NCBI GenBank assembly: GCA_004525825.1 | Contig: SPBY01000082.1 | Location: 1 to 9,511, forward strand | Direction: 5' to 3' | Length of the DNA stretch: 9,511 nt | From: Bacteroidia bacterium | GTDB taxonomy: Bacteria > Bacteroidota > Bacteroidia > Bacteroidales > GCA-2748055 | Shown here: piece after piece, positions 1 to 7,092 of the stretch | How positions within the stretch are numbered: position 1 is the first letter of the stretch | Layout of the letters: each line of letters opens with the position of its first letter | Translations under genes and position numbers: made by a program | The notes under the pieces: generated by a model | What the model was told of the DNA's origin: nothing | What the model saw: the letters and a program-made list of their open reading frames with translations, nothing else | Database searches by the model: none

Positions 1-284
1 GCCCACCGGTGCATGTTGCGGATGATGCGTCCGCCGGGAACTACATTGACTATGTCTTTCACAGACTGGTAGGCCGTCTCCATCGAAGGAGTGTAGTAGA
101 TCATTAAAATCACCCCTGTTAAAACCATCACCAGGAATAGGAAGCCGAGGATGATCCCAAGTCCAAAAGTATAAGTGGGCTTCATGGAATGCATGTGAAC
201 CCTGGTGGCATGTATGTGCAGAAAGAAGTTCCGGGTGATGATCCCCACCCGCTGCTTTTTATCCGGTATTCCGTTGCTTTCCAT
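1..284 (-). CDS. Cytochrome b (bc-type complex), N-terminal part, cut by window edge
   Basis: This is the membrane-embedded quinol-oxidising subunit of a bc-type complex; only the first 94 residues are in the window. Reading down from the ATG at 284-282, a basic, histidine-rich N-terminal stretch (residues 1-36) leads into a first transmembrane helix at about 40-64. That helix carries the family pattern LTGVILMIYYTPS (55-67). The visible end, GRIIRNMHRW (85-94), matches the start of helix B of cytochrome b. H92 there corresponds to the conserved histidine that binds heme bL in the family; this assignment rests on family knowledge. The gene starts 8 bp after the Rieske stop codon, so the two are surely one operon. 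No clear ribosome binding site precedes the ATG. Whether this is a short b6-type or a full-length cytochrome b cannot be seen here. Confidence 0.9.
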   Translation of the reverse strand, partial: MESNGIPDKKQRVGIITRNFFLHIHATRVHMHSMKPTYTFGLGIILGFLFLVMVLTGVILMIYYTPSMETAYQSVKDIVNVVPGGRIIRNMHRW

Positions 285-292
285 AGGAGTGA

Positions 293-733
293 TCAAGAGC
301 TAAGGAACTTTTCATCGGCCGGAACAGAAATCCCCGGATCCACCACAATCTTCCCGTCGGCTGCCCTGCTCACCCTGTACCAGGACAGGTCGCGCGGGGC
401 CGGTCCCGACAACACCTTCCCTTCATCGTTGTAACACGAACCGTGACAGGGACATTCAAATCCATTGCTGCTCTTCTCCAGAATGCATCCCAGGTGCGTG
501 CAAATGGCCGACACCGACTTGATCCCCTCATGGTCGCGATATACATACAGCTTATGCTTCTCCAGGAAGGTAAAGGTGTCCACAGGAAACATCCGGGGAT
601 CGCCAAGAGCTACGCGCTGCTTTTCGCCAGCCAGCCTTGGAAAGAATTGCCGCATATAAGAGATGGCTGCCACAGCCCCGGTCACTGTTACTATCGCAAG
701 AGCTGTTTTGCCAATAAAACTCCTTCTCTTCAT
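293..733 (-). CDS. Rieske [2Fe-2S] iron-sulfur protein of a bc-type quinol oxidase complex
   Basis: Numbering here is from an upstream in-frame GTG at 751; subtract 6 for the chosen start. The protein is the electron acceptor from quinol at the periplasmic face of the membrane. Both cluster boxes are intact: CTHLGC at 84-89 and CPCHGS at 100-105. By family rules C84, H86, C100 and H103 bind the [2Fe-2S] cluster, and C89 and C102 form the stabilising disulfide. The N-terminus has a twin-arginine-like motif, KRRSFIGK, followed by a hydrophobic segment (about 14-33) that would act as a Tat-exported membrane anchor. I prefer the ATG at 733-731 because it places this motif directly at the N-terminus; the GTG at 751 would add six residues. 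The length (146 residues) is typical of small bacterial Rieske subunits. The gene is followed by cytochrome b after 8 bp and diverges from the multiheme cytochrome gene. Confidence 0.93.
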   Translation of the reverse strand: MKRRSFIGKTALAIVTVTGAVAAISYMRQFFPRLAGEKQRVALGDPRMFPVDTFTFLEKHKLYVYRDHEGIKSVSAICTHLGCILEKSSNGFECPCHGSCYNDEGKVLSGPAPRDLSWYRVSRAADGKIVVDPGISVPADEKFLSS

Positions 734-847
734 CGTATCCGCATAAAACACTAAATTATATAGATTCTTTTTGAATAGAACTGCCTCCGGAGTCGATTTC
801 TCTAATTTATATACATTTGAAATTATATCATACCGAGTTATTTAAGG
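734..847. promoter_or_regulatory. Divergent intergenic region between Rieske/cyt b and the multiheme cytochrome
   Basis: This AT-rich gap separates two divergently transcribed respiratory genes and should hold both promoters. It contains an 8-bp perfect palindrome, CTCCGGAG, at 785-792, at the exact centre of the gap. It is a GC-rich island in AT-rich surroundings and could be an operator, although an 8-bp palindrome in about 110 bp is not statistically striking. No minus-strand promoter is convincing; the best -7-like sequence (TAATTTAG) has one mismatch and lacks a partner box. Confidence 0.4.
812..819 (+). promoter_or_regulatory. Bacteroidota-type -7 box (TACATTTG) for the multiheme cytochrome gene
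   Basis: TACATTTG is an exact match to the TAnnTTTG -7 consensus described for Bacteroides and Flavobacterium. It lies 28 bp before the ATG at 848, which would give a 5' leader of about 20 nt. No clear TTG box is found 17-23 bp upstream, so the call rests on the -7 element and its position alone. Confidence 0.4.
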
Positions 848-2116
848 ATGAAGAAGGCATTTATTCCACGCCTGATGGGTGGTGCATTTTTAATGGTCGT
901 ATCCTCTGCCGTGCTACTCAACTGTCAGCGCGGAGAGCAGTCTGGCGATTCCCTGAATTCCTCAGCAGCAGAAAAGCACCTTGCCGAATACGTGGGTCGG
1001 GAGCTTTGCAAGTCCTGTCACGAAAAGGAGTACAATCTCTTCCAGGGATCTGATCACGACATGGCCATGGATGAGGCCACCGACGAGACCGTGCTGGGCG
1101 ATTTCAACAATGTCTCCTTCACCCATTTTGGAGTCACCTCCAGGTTTTACAGGTCGGAAGGAAAATTTATGGTGAATACCGAAGGGCCTGAAGGAACTAT
1201 GGCGGACTACCAGGTGGATTACGTTTTCGGTGTAAGGCCCCTGCAGCAGTACCTGATCGAATTTCCCGGGGGAAGGTACCAGTGTCTGCCCATCTGTTGG
1301 GATAGCCGTCCGGCTGAAAAGGGCGGGCAACGTTGGTTCCATATTTACCAGGACGAGCGCATTCCGTCAGATGATGTGCTTTTCTGGACCCGTGTTACCC
1401 AGAACTGGAACTACATGTGTGCCGAGTGCCACTCCACCAACCTTCATAAAAACTATTCCTATAAGGAGAAGGCCTACCACACCACCTGGTCGGAAATTGA
1501 TGTGAGCTGTGAAGCTTGCCACGGGCCAGGATCGGAGCACATCGATTGGGCCGAAAAGGTGGAGGCTGGCAGCAATCCTGATATTTATCCCGACATGGGG
1601 CTGGTATTACGGCTGAAAGATACCGACAATGCCACCTGGATCTTCGATCCCGATTCCCTGACGGCCCGCCGCTCGGTGCCTCGCCATTCGGACGAACTGG
1701 TGCAGATGTGTGGCAGGTGTCATGCCCGCAGGGCGGTAGCCACAGAAGATTACTACCATGGAGGATCGCTGCTCGATACCCACTGGCCCTCCCTGCTGGA
1801 TGAGGATCTCTATTTTGCCGACGGACAAATCCTGGACGAGGTATATGTCTACGCCTCCTTCCTCCAGAGTAAGATGTACAAGGCAGGAGTGGTCTGCAAG
1901 GACTGTCACGAACCCCACAGCGGCCAGGTGTATGTCCAGGGAAATGCCCTCTGCTACCGCTGTCACATGGCCACCGAATATGGCTCCCGGAAACACCACT
2001 TCCACGATCCAGCCAAGGAGGGAGCCAGCTGTTTTGAGTGCCACATGCACGAACGCACCTACATGTGGTGGATCCGCGCCGCGACCACAGCATCCGCATC
2101 CCCAGACCCGACCTGA
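848..2116 (+). CDS. Multiheme c-type cytochrome lipoprotein, N-terminal part of a frameshifted gene (7 of 8 heme motifs)
   Basis: This part encodes the heme-binding half of an exported electron-transfer protein. The N-terminus has a basic start, a hydrophobic stretch and C26 in LLNC, an imperfect lipobox that suggests a lipid-anchored protein. Seven CXXCH heme c motifs begin at residues 54, 191, 221, 288, 350, 369 and 395. The stretch from 288 to 405 (CGRCH, then GGSLLDTHWPSLL, DGQILDEVYVY, FLQSKMY, CHEPHSG, CFECH and HERTYM) follows a pattern I recognise from multiheme cytochrome/TPR proteins of Bacteroidota and Planctomycetota. After M406 the frame yields WWIRAATTASASPDPT and a stop, unrelated to the family, because one base is missing near 2065. 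The true continuation is the next entry. A reconstructed gene would span 848-3186 and encode 779 residues. The exact electron donor and acceptor are unknown; the divergent Rieske/cytochrome b operon suggests quinol-derived electrons. Confidence 0.88.
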   Translation: MKKAFIPRLMGGAFLMVVSSAVLLNCQRGEQSGDSLNSSAAEKHLAEYVGRELCKSCHEKEYNLFQGSDHDMAMDEATDETVLGDFNNVSFTHFGVTSRFYRSEGKFMVNTEGPEGTMADYQVDYVFGVRPLQQYLIEFPGGRYQCLPICWDSRPAEKGGQRWFHIYQDERIPSDDVLFWTRVTQNWNYMCAECHSTNLHKNYSYKEKAYHTTWSEIDVSCEACHGPGSEHIDWAEKVEAGSNPDIYPDMGLVLRLKDTDNATWIFDPDSLTARRSVPRHSDELVQMCGRCHARRAVATEDYYHGGSLLDTHWPSLLDEDLYFADGQILDEVYVYASFLQSKMYKAGVVCKDCHEPHSGQVYVQGNALCYRCHMATEYGSRKHHFHDPAKEGASCFECHMHERTYMWWIRAATTASASPDPT

Positions 2117-3186
2117 GCGATAAACTGGGCACTCCCAATGCCTGCAACCAGTGTCACACCGATAAATCCACTGCCTGGGCCACCCGCTACCTCAGGGAAT
2201 GGTATGGAGAAGATCTGCTGAATCAGCCACATTATGGAGAAGCCATCTGGGCCGGCCGTCAGCTCTATCCGGAAGCCCAGCCGGAATTACTCAGACTAGG
2301 CGGTGACCCGGAAGAACCTCCCATGGTAAGGGCCACGGCCATTTCATTGCTCGGAGGCTATCCCAACCAGGCCACTGTGACGCTGCTCAGGCAAACAGTA
2401 AGCGATCCCGATCCCTTGATCAGGTATGCTACCTTGACCGTGGTGCAGTTTGCAGAGGCAGAGTTGATCCGCGACCTGGCAGTACCCCGTCTTACCGACC
2501 CCATAAAACTGGTGCGGCTGATGGCTGCCAACTCCCTGAGCGCCGTTCCCCGGGCTTTGATTCCGGCCGGATCGTTGGAGGATCTGAATGCCGCCCTGGA
2601 GGAATACAATGCTTCGCTGATGATCAATGCCGACCATCCCTCCACCCACCTGAATTTCGGAAACCTCTACCTGAACACGGGCAACTTTGAGAAAGCCGAA
2701 GCTTCCTACAAGGAGGCCATTGAGCTTGAACCCGGACTGGTGGGACCTTACATCAACCTGACCGATCTTTACCGCAGGCTGAACCGCGACGATGAGGGGG
2801 AACAGGTCCTGAGAAGCGCCCTGGAAAAATACCCCGATCTGGCAGCCTTAAACTATTCCCTGGGACTGTTGAAGGTGAGGCAGGGCGAAAATGAGGAAGC
2901 GATGGTCTACCTGAAAAACGCCACTACCTCCGACCCTTCCGATCCGCACTACAGTTATGTCTATGCCATAGGGCTAAACTCACAGAATCAGCCCCTTGAA
3001 GCACTGAAAGTGCTTGAAGAAGCCCTGGTACTTCATCCCTACGATCGCAACATCCTGTATAGCCTGGCCACCATCTCCATGGAAAACGGGCTTAGGGAAG
3101 ATGCCCGGGAATATGCTCAAAAGTTGGTTGAATCTTATCCCGAAGACGCCAATTACCGGCAATTATTCGAGCTACTCTCCAATTAG
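2038..3186 (+). CDS. Multiheme cytochrome, C-terminal part of the frameshifted gene: last heme motif, HEAT-like and TPR repeats
   Basis: This is the rest of the protein begun at 848, shifted by one frame. The frame is open from a GTG at 2038, but the first nine codons are only an out-of-frame reading of the upstream half. Real homology starts at codon 10 with VVDPRRDHSIRIPRPDLS, the expected continuation of TYM. An eighth heme motif, CNQCH, lies at 36-40. Residues about 95-175 form two or three HEAT-like helical pairs (PMVRATAISLLGG, PLIRYATLTVVQ, KLVRLMAANSL). Residues about 183-371 hold four to five TPRs, for example HLNFGNLYLNTGNFEKAEAS. The repeats probably mediate protein contacts, an inference from the fold. 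There is no plausible initiation site of its own: the first in-frame ATG, at about 2322, would lose the heme motif. So this is not an independent gene. It encodes 382 residues including the nine spurious ones. Confidence 0.85.
   Translation: MPHARTHLHVVDPRRDHSIRIPRPDLSDKLGTPNACNQCHTDKSTAWATRYLREWYGEDLLNQPHYGEAIWAGRQLYPEAQPELLRLGGDPEEPPMVRATAISLLGGYPNQATVTLLRQTVSDPDPLIRYATLTVVQFAEAELIRDLAVPRLTDPIKLVRLMAANSLSAVPRALIPAGSLEDLNAALEEYNASLMINADHPSTHLNFGNLYLNTGNFEKAEASYKEAIELEPGLVGPYINLTDLYRRLNRDDEGEQVLRSALEKYPDLAALNYSLGLLKVRQGENEEAMVYLKNATTSDPSDPHYSYVYAIGLNSQNQPLEALKVLEEALVLHPYDRNILYSLATISMENGLREDAREYAQKLVESYPEDANYRQLFELLSN
2063..2070 (+). other. Frameshift site: one base missing in the multiheme cytochrome gene
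   Basis: The sequence reads ATG TGG TGG ATC in the upstream frame. Inserting one G after the ATG gives ATG GTG GTG GAT, encoding MVVD and joining HERTYM to VVDPRRDHS, which is the family sequence. The lesion is thus a one-base deletion next to a GTGGTG repeat. Both flanking halves keep good coding quality. It could be a sequencing or assembly error, a recent inactivating mutation, or a strain-level polymorphism. I see no slippery heptamer with a downstream pseudoknot that would argue for programmed frameshifting. Confidence 0.85.
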
Positions 3187-3192
3187 GAAAGC

Positions 3193-3222
3193 TTGTAAAT
3201 CTGTTCAATTATCGTATTTTTA
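3193..3222 (+). promoter_or_regulatory. Putative promoter of the NTPase-mscS unit (TTG - 19 bp - TATTTTTA)
   Basis: TTG at 3193-3195 and TATTTTTA at 3215-3222 are 19 bp apart. They match the Bacteroidota pattern of a -33 TTG box and a TAnnTTTG -7 box, with one mismatch at the final base. Transcription would begin near 3229, leaving a leader of about 27 nt before the ATG at 3256. One arm of a perfect inverted repeat lies between the two boxes. No experimental support is available. Confidence 0.35.
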
Positions 3223-3248
3223 GTTCGGTCCCGATCCTATTGAACAGA
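3200..3248. repeat. Perfect 10-bp inverted repeat spanning the NTPase-mscS promoter and leader
   Basis: TCTGTTCAAT at 3200-3209 and its exact reverse complement ATTGAACAGA at 3239-3248 are separated by 29 bp. The left arm falls between the putative -33 and -7 boxes, and the right arm ends 7 bp before the start codon. It may be a split operator bound by a dimeric or looping regulator. In RNA initiated further upstream it could form a hairpin close to the start codon. It lacks a following U tract, so I do not call it a terminator of the cytochrome gene. Confidence 0.55.
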
Positions 3249-3255
3249 AGAATAT

Positions 3256-6168
3256 ATGACAAGCAATTCACTCCTGCAAGCTCTTGAGGATCATTTTGTG
3301 TCTCTTAACCGGATGGTCCTCAAGAGCCTTGAAGATTCTGTAAATATACACAGGGAAGCCATAAAAAGGTATCTAGCTGCTTCCAAAGACCTGTCACACC
3401 CCCAGGGAGAGGACCAGAATGGTGAAGAAGCCATCAGAAGGATACTGGCGTTCCATAAAGCCAACCTGGAGGTCTGTAATTCAATGTTTACTGAAATCTC
3501 AGCCGACACCCCACTCACAGGAATGCTGTCGATCCTGAGACAGGAACATGAAAAGCTATTGGAGAAGATCCCCGTCAAAATGCCCCTTGAATACCCTCAG
3601 GGATACTTTGCATTGAACCGAAACGATCCATTCCTTTCAAAAATAATGAGAACGACCGAATGGACCCTTCTCGCACCCCGGCAGGCCTTGAGTTCCCTTT
3701 TGAACCCCATTCGTAAACTGATGGGAAAGAAGATACCGGAACCCGTTTTGCCTGTTCACCAGGTACATGCAAGGCACCTTTACCGGCAATTTCTTTTGCC
3801 CCACTACCTGAACAGGCTTACGGAACTAATTCAGGAAACACGGAAAGAAATAAGCGCTTCCTTGACTGTGCTTCTGGAGAATGAACTCAAAGAGCATCCG
3901 AAATTCCATTGGAAAAAACAGTATGATATCCTGCTTGGAAGCTTTTTCCAGGAGAAACTTGAGGAATTCGGAAAGTTGATAAACCATTCCGGCTCACCCT
4001 TATCCTTCACAAGCTGGAGGATCTGGTATAAAAGGGAAATTTTAAAAAATGCCTTCTCACAGATGGTCTACATAGAGCGGTCGTGGCGAATCACTTATTA
4101 TGCCTTCTATGAGGACTGGCGCTTCAGGGAACATCTGTTTACCTTTATTCAGGAAGTTCGCTTGATCATGCTGGAGGTCAGCTCCATTTTTTCCGGCAGG
4201 ATCCGGACCACACTCTACCCCGAACTGGAGAAGCAGAAGGCCTTTATAACCCGGATCCTTGACGGCCTTCCGGATCCAGATAAAGCCAGCATGGAAGAAC
4301 TGAAAAGTTACCTTGTCAAGGAGCTTTACCGGATGAACAAGGAAAAAAAGCTGCAATTGCAGGAGGGCACTGTCTTTGAAGCTGCAGAAGACATTCCCGG
4401 GATACTTCAGAAACTGGAAAATGTGATCCTGGAGAAACTGCAGGATTTTCCCCAAAAGGTGGGTGTGGTCCATTCGCCGGATTATCAAAAAGGTATCAGG
4501 CAATCGGAGATCAGGTATTTCTCGCCGAGCGAGTTTCTCGAGTTTAACAGCCTGGCAGAATTCTTACAGGTGCAGAATAAACTGAAGGTTGATCTGGGTA
4601 AGTTGCTGGAGAAGATTGTACGAGAGTTCAGGGAGTTTGACCAGATTGTGGACTTCTATCTTGATTCTGCCATAGCACTCACCCAGAAACCCGGCATACA
4701 GGAAGATGAAGTAATCATGATCTTTCGTGAAGGTTTGAAGCGGCTGGAGGGGATCAGCGACAGAAGCAAAACAATGCTGGGCGATCTGGACCAGAAGAAA
4801 TGGTCCGAAATTTCTGCAAATACAGAAGCTTTTATTAATTCTGTAAGTAAACTGGATGACAACGATAATATTTTAAAAATTTATACCCAGCTTCTTAGGT
4901 CAAGGGCCCTTGCAAGCTCTGCACAGAACAGGAAGCGTCTGGCCTCAGGAATGAAAACCACAGCAAGCCGGCTTTCCAGATATTCATCGCAACATTTTGG
5001 TTGGCTTAGAACGTCCTATGAAGACATCCGGAAACTATTGAAGCTCACGTCTTCTTCGGCCACCATCACCTCAGAAATTTCCAACTATCTTGCGGGGATT
5101 CGCAAGCGGATTAACGAGCTTCCCGTAATCTACCAGCACTTGTTTGAACAGGCCCCGGTAAAAGAAATGAACCTGTTTCTGAGCAGGAAAAACGATACAG
5201 AAAAACTGGACCAGGCACTTGCAGATTGGGAAAAGGGGAATTTTGCCGCCACATTGGTGACAGGAGAAGCCGGGAGCGGATGTTCTTCACTCCTGCTACA
5301 TTATGCCCGTACCCTGAAATCGCAATACCCGATCCTTAGCTTTCAGGTGGATAAATTCTATTTCAGCACAGATGATTTTTATACCCTGATCGGCGAAATT
5401 TTCAACCAGATAGACATCACCGACGAGGGTTCACTGGCCCACTTTGTCTCCACGCTGTCAGAAAAGATTGTGATTATTGACGGCCTTGAAAGGCTGTTCA
5501 TGAGAAAAGTGAATGGTTTCGAATGTCTCCGCAAGTTTCTTTCCCTGGTAGTTAATACCAACGAAAGCATTTTCTGGATCTGTTCAGTTTCAAAGATTGC
5601 ATATCATTATCTGAACAGGACAGTGGCGCTCTCAGAACACTTCGATTACATTCTCGACATTGACAACCTGAAGGGGAGCGATATCCGGGAGATTATTATG
5701 AAAAGGAACAGACTCAGCGGTTACAATATCTGGTTCCTGAATTCCACAGAAGCGTCTGAAGATGATTCCGATGCAAGTCAGGAAGAACTTGAAGAGGCAT
5801 TTTTCGCTGATCTTGAAAGGTTTGCCGGAAGCAATATAGGGCTCTCACTCATTTACTGGCTTCAGTCGGTACAATCGGTGGGAGAGGAAGGCATCAAAGT
5901 TGATAAATTTTCAGTACCTGATTTTGAATTCCTCGATAACTTACCGGCAAGGAAGGCCTTTGTGCTCCTGCTGGTCGTCATACACAGGAAAATAACAGAA
6001 AAGTATCATGCCCTGGCAAGCAATTGCTCTCTGGAAGAGAGTTCTGGCCTGTTATCCTTATTAAAAGAAGATTCCATCCTGGTCCAGAAGGATGGGTATT
6101 TCTTCCTGAACGGGATTCTATACAGGCATGCAGTCAAGCTTTTGAGGGACAGGAATTTAATTCATTAG
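3256..6168 (+). CDS. Large STAND/AAA-like P-loop protein with degenerate Walker A, paired with mscS
   Basis: I do not recognise a named family. Of the 970 residues, about 1-655 are predominantly helical and charged, with no obvious signal peptide or membrane segment, so the protein is probably cytoplasmic. A P-loop NTPase domain follows: TGEAGSGCSS at 669-678 is a Walker A motif in which the invariant lysine is C676, and IVIIDGLE at 738-745 is a good Walker B with D742 and E745. Further on, FWICSV resembles a sensor strand, and RNRLSGY (817-823) followed by FAGSNIGLSLIYWL (856-869) resembles the lid of AAA/STAND ATPases. An acidic insert with many E and D lies at 832-847. Residues about 896-970 look like a winged helix (LLKEDSILVQKDGYFFLNG). 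The mscS gene starts 3 bp after the stop, so the pair is co-transcribed and perhaps translationally coupled. A role in sensing or gating linked to the channel is inference only. Nucleotide binding may be weak or lost. Confidence 0.85.
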   Translation: MTSNSLLQALEDHFVSLNRMVLKSLEDSVNIHREAIKRYLAASKDLSHPQGEDQNGEEAIRRILAFHKANLEVCNSMFTEISADTPLTGMLSILRQEHEKLLEKIPVKMPLEYPQGYFALNRNDPFLSKIMRTTEWTLLAPRQALSSLLNPIRKLMGKKIPEPVLPVHQVHARHLYRQFLLPHYLNRLTELIQETRKEISASLTVLLENELKEHPKFHWKKQYDILLGSFFQEKLEEFGKLINHSGSPLSFTSWRIWYKREILKNAFSQMVYIERSWRITYYAFYEDWRFREHLFTFIQEVRLIMLEVSSIFSGRIRTTLYPELEKQKAFITRILDGLPDPDKASMEELKSYLVKELYRMNKEKKLQLQEGTVFEAAEDIPGILQKLENVILEKLQDFPQKVGVVHSPDYQKGIRQSEIRYFSPSEFLEFNSLAEFLQVQNKLKVDLGKLLEKIVREFREFDQIVDFYLDSAIALTQKPGIQEDEVIMIFREGLKRLEGISDRSKTMLGDLDQKKWSEISANTEAFINSVSKLDDNDNILKIYTQLLRSRALASSAQNRKRLASGMKTTASRLSRYSSQHFGWLRTSYEDIRKLLKLTSSSATITSEISNYLAGIRKRINELPVIYQHLFEQAPVKEMNLFLSRKNDTEKLDQALADWEKGNFAATLVTGEAGSGCSSLLLHYARTLKSQYPILSFQVDKFYFSTDDFYTLIGEIFNQIDITDEGSLAHFVSTLSEKIVIIDGLERLFMRKVNGFECLRKFLSLVVNTNESIFWICSVSKIAYHYLNRTVALSEHFDYILDIDNLKGSDIREIIMKRNRLSGYNIWFLNSTEASEDDSDASQEELEEAFFADLERFAGSNIGLSLIYWLQSVQSVGEEGIKVDKFSVPDFEFLDNLPARKAFVLLLVVIHRKITEKYHALASNCSLEESSGLLSLLKEDSILVQKDGYFFLNGILYRHAVKLLRDRNLIH

Positions 6169-6171
6169 CTT

Positions 6172-7092
6172 ATGAAACGGGAACGCATTCTTCTGATCGC
6201 CGGGACGATTCTATTGCTGGGAACTGCAAGCTTCGGGCTTGCTCAATCGGACACCATTCTTAGCGATACTCTCATTGTAAATGAAGGATTGATCGCTGAG
6301 ATGGGCTCAGAAACACGGGCACTTTCGGATTACTTCTCGTTCCCCAAACTCCTCCTCACTCTGCTCATCATTGGTCTGACTTATCTCTTTCTTCGGGTTG
6401 TATCCGGACTTTTAAATGTCTGGGGGGAAAGGACCACCAGGCACAGGGTAACCATCAAAGGATTTATCCCGGTCGTCAGGATATTGATCTGGCTGGGATC
6501 CTTCTCATTCATCATTGTAGCCATCTTCCGTCCACCCATGGCTTCTGTATTGGCCATATCCGCTTCCATCGGAGTGGCAGTGGGCTTTGCCGCGCAGGAT
6601 CTGCTCAAGAATATTTTCGGAGGAATCATCATCATCATAGACAAGCCTTTTCAGATCGGAGACAAGATACAAATTGGTTCCCACTACGGTGAGGTCACCG
6701 GCATCGGACTCAGGTCTACCCGCCTGGTTACCCCAAGCGACAGCCTGGTGACTGTTCCCAATGCCGAGGTCATGAGCCAGGCTGTTGCAAATGCCAATGC
6801 AGGAGAAGAAAACTGCCAGGTGGTCACGGAGGTCTACCTGCCCCTGAACGTTGATATAGCGCACATCAAGCAAACCGCCCTGGAAGCAGCCCAGGTATCA
6901 CGCTATGTGTTTCTTAATAAACCCGTAGTCGTATTGTTCTCGCAGGAGGATGTGGGCCAGAGGGTCTTGCTTAAAGTAAAAGTGAAGGCCTATGTGAACG
7001 ATCTGCGTAATGAATTTCTGTTCCAGAGTGAGATTACCGAGGTCCTGACCAAAGAGTTTGCTTCCTTCTATTCGGACAATGACCTGCAATAG
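6172..7092 (+). CDS. MscS-family small-conductance mechanosensitive channel
   Basis: This is an inner-membrane channel of the MscS family, which normally opens under membrane tension to release solutes during osmotic downshock. The 306 residues begin with a signal-peptide-like segment (6-24; possible cleavage after GLA, residues 22-24). Transmembrane helices lie at about 58-80 and 99-119. The pore-lining helix TM3 at about 123-157 is Gly/Ala-rich, with the family signature GVAVGFAAQDLLKNIFGGI at 134-152. The beta domain follows (KPFQIGDKIQIG and GEVTGIGLRSTRLVT), with VPNAEVMSQAVANAN at 195-209 and then the C-terminal alpha/beta cage. The size is close to E. coli MscS (286 residues) plus a leader. 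The start lies 3 bp after the NTPase stop and no nearby Shine-Dalgarno is seen, which fits translational coupling. The dedicated partner gene upstream raises the possibility of a ligand- or protein-gated variant. Confidence 0.93.
   Translation: MKRERILLIAGTILLLGTASFGLAQSDTILSDTLIVNEGLIAEMGSETRALSDYFSFPKLLLTLLIIGLTYLFLRVVSGLLNVWGERTTRHRVTIKGFIPVVRILIWLGSFSFIIVAIFRPPMASVLAISASIGVAVGFAAQDLLKNIFGGIIIIIDKPFQIGDKIQIGSHYGEVTGIGLRSTRLVTPSDSLVTVPNAEVMSQAVANANAGEENCQVVTEVYLPLNVDIAHIKQTALEAAQVSRYVFLNKPVVVLFSQEDVGQRVLLKVKVKAYVNDLRNEFLFQSEITEVLTKEFASFYSDNDLQ

Noticed and set aside
293..751. GTG start at 751 for the Rieske gene
   Set aside because: The ATG at 733 puts the twin-arginine-like motif at the N-terminus and is the commoner start codon. 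The longer form adds only six residues and cannot be fully excluded.
2060..2080. Programmed ribosomal frameshift in the cytochrome gene
   Set aside because: No slippery sequence such as A AAA AAG, no stimulatory structure and no internal Shine-Dalgarno are visible. A simple one-base deletion explains the data.
1395..2147. 250-codon minus-strand open frame
   Set aside because: It lies opposite the multiheme cytochrome gene; its translation is low-complexity, rich in R, P, S, G and C, and resembles no protein. The plus strand carries heme motifs in order, so this is a shadow frame.
3187..3255. Intrinsic terminator after the cytochrome gene
   Set aside because: The inverted repeat here has a 29-nt loop, an AT-rich stem and no U tract after it, so a regulatory role is more plausible than termination.
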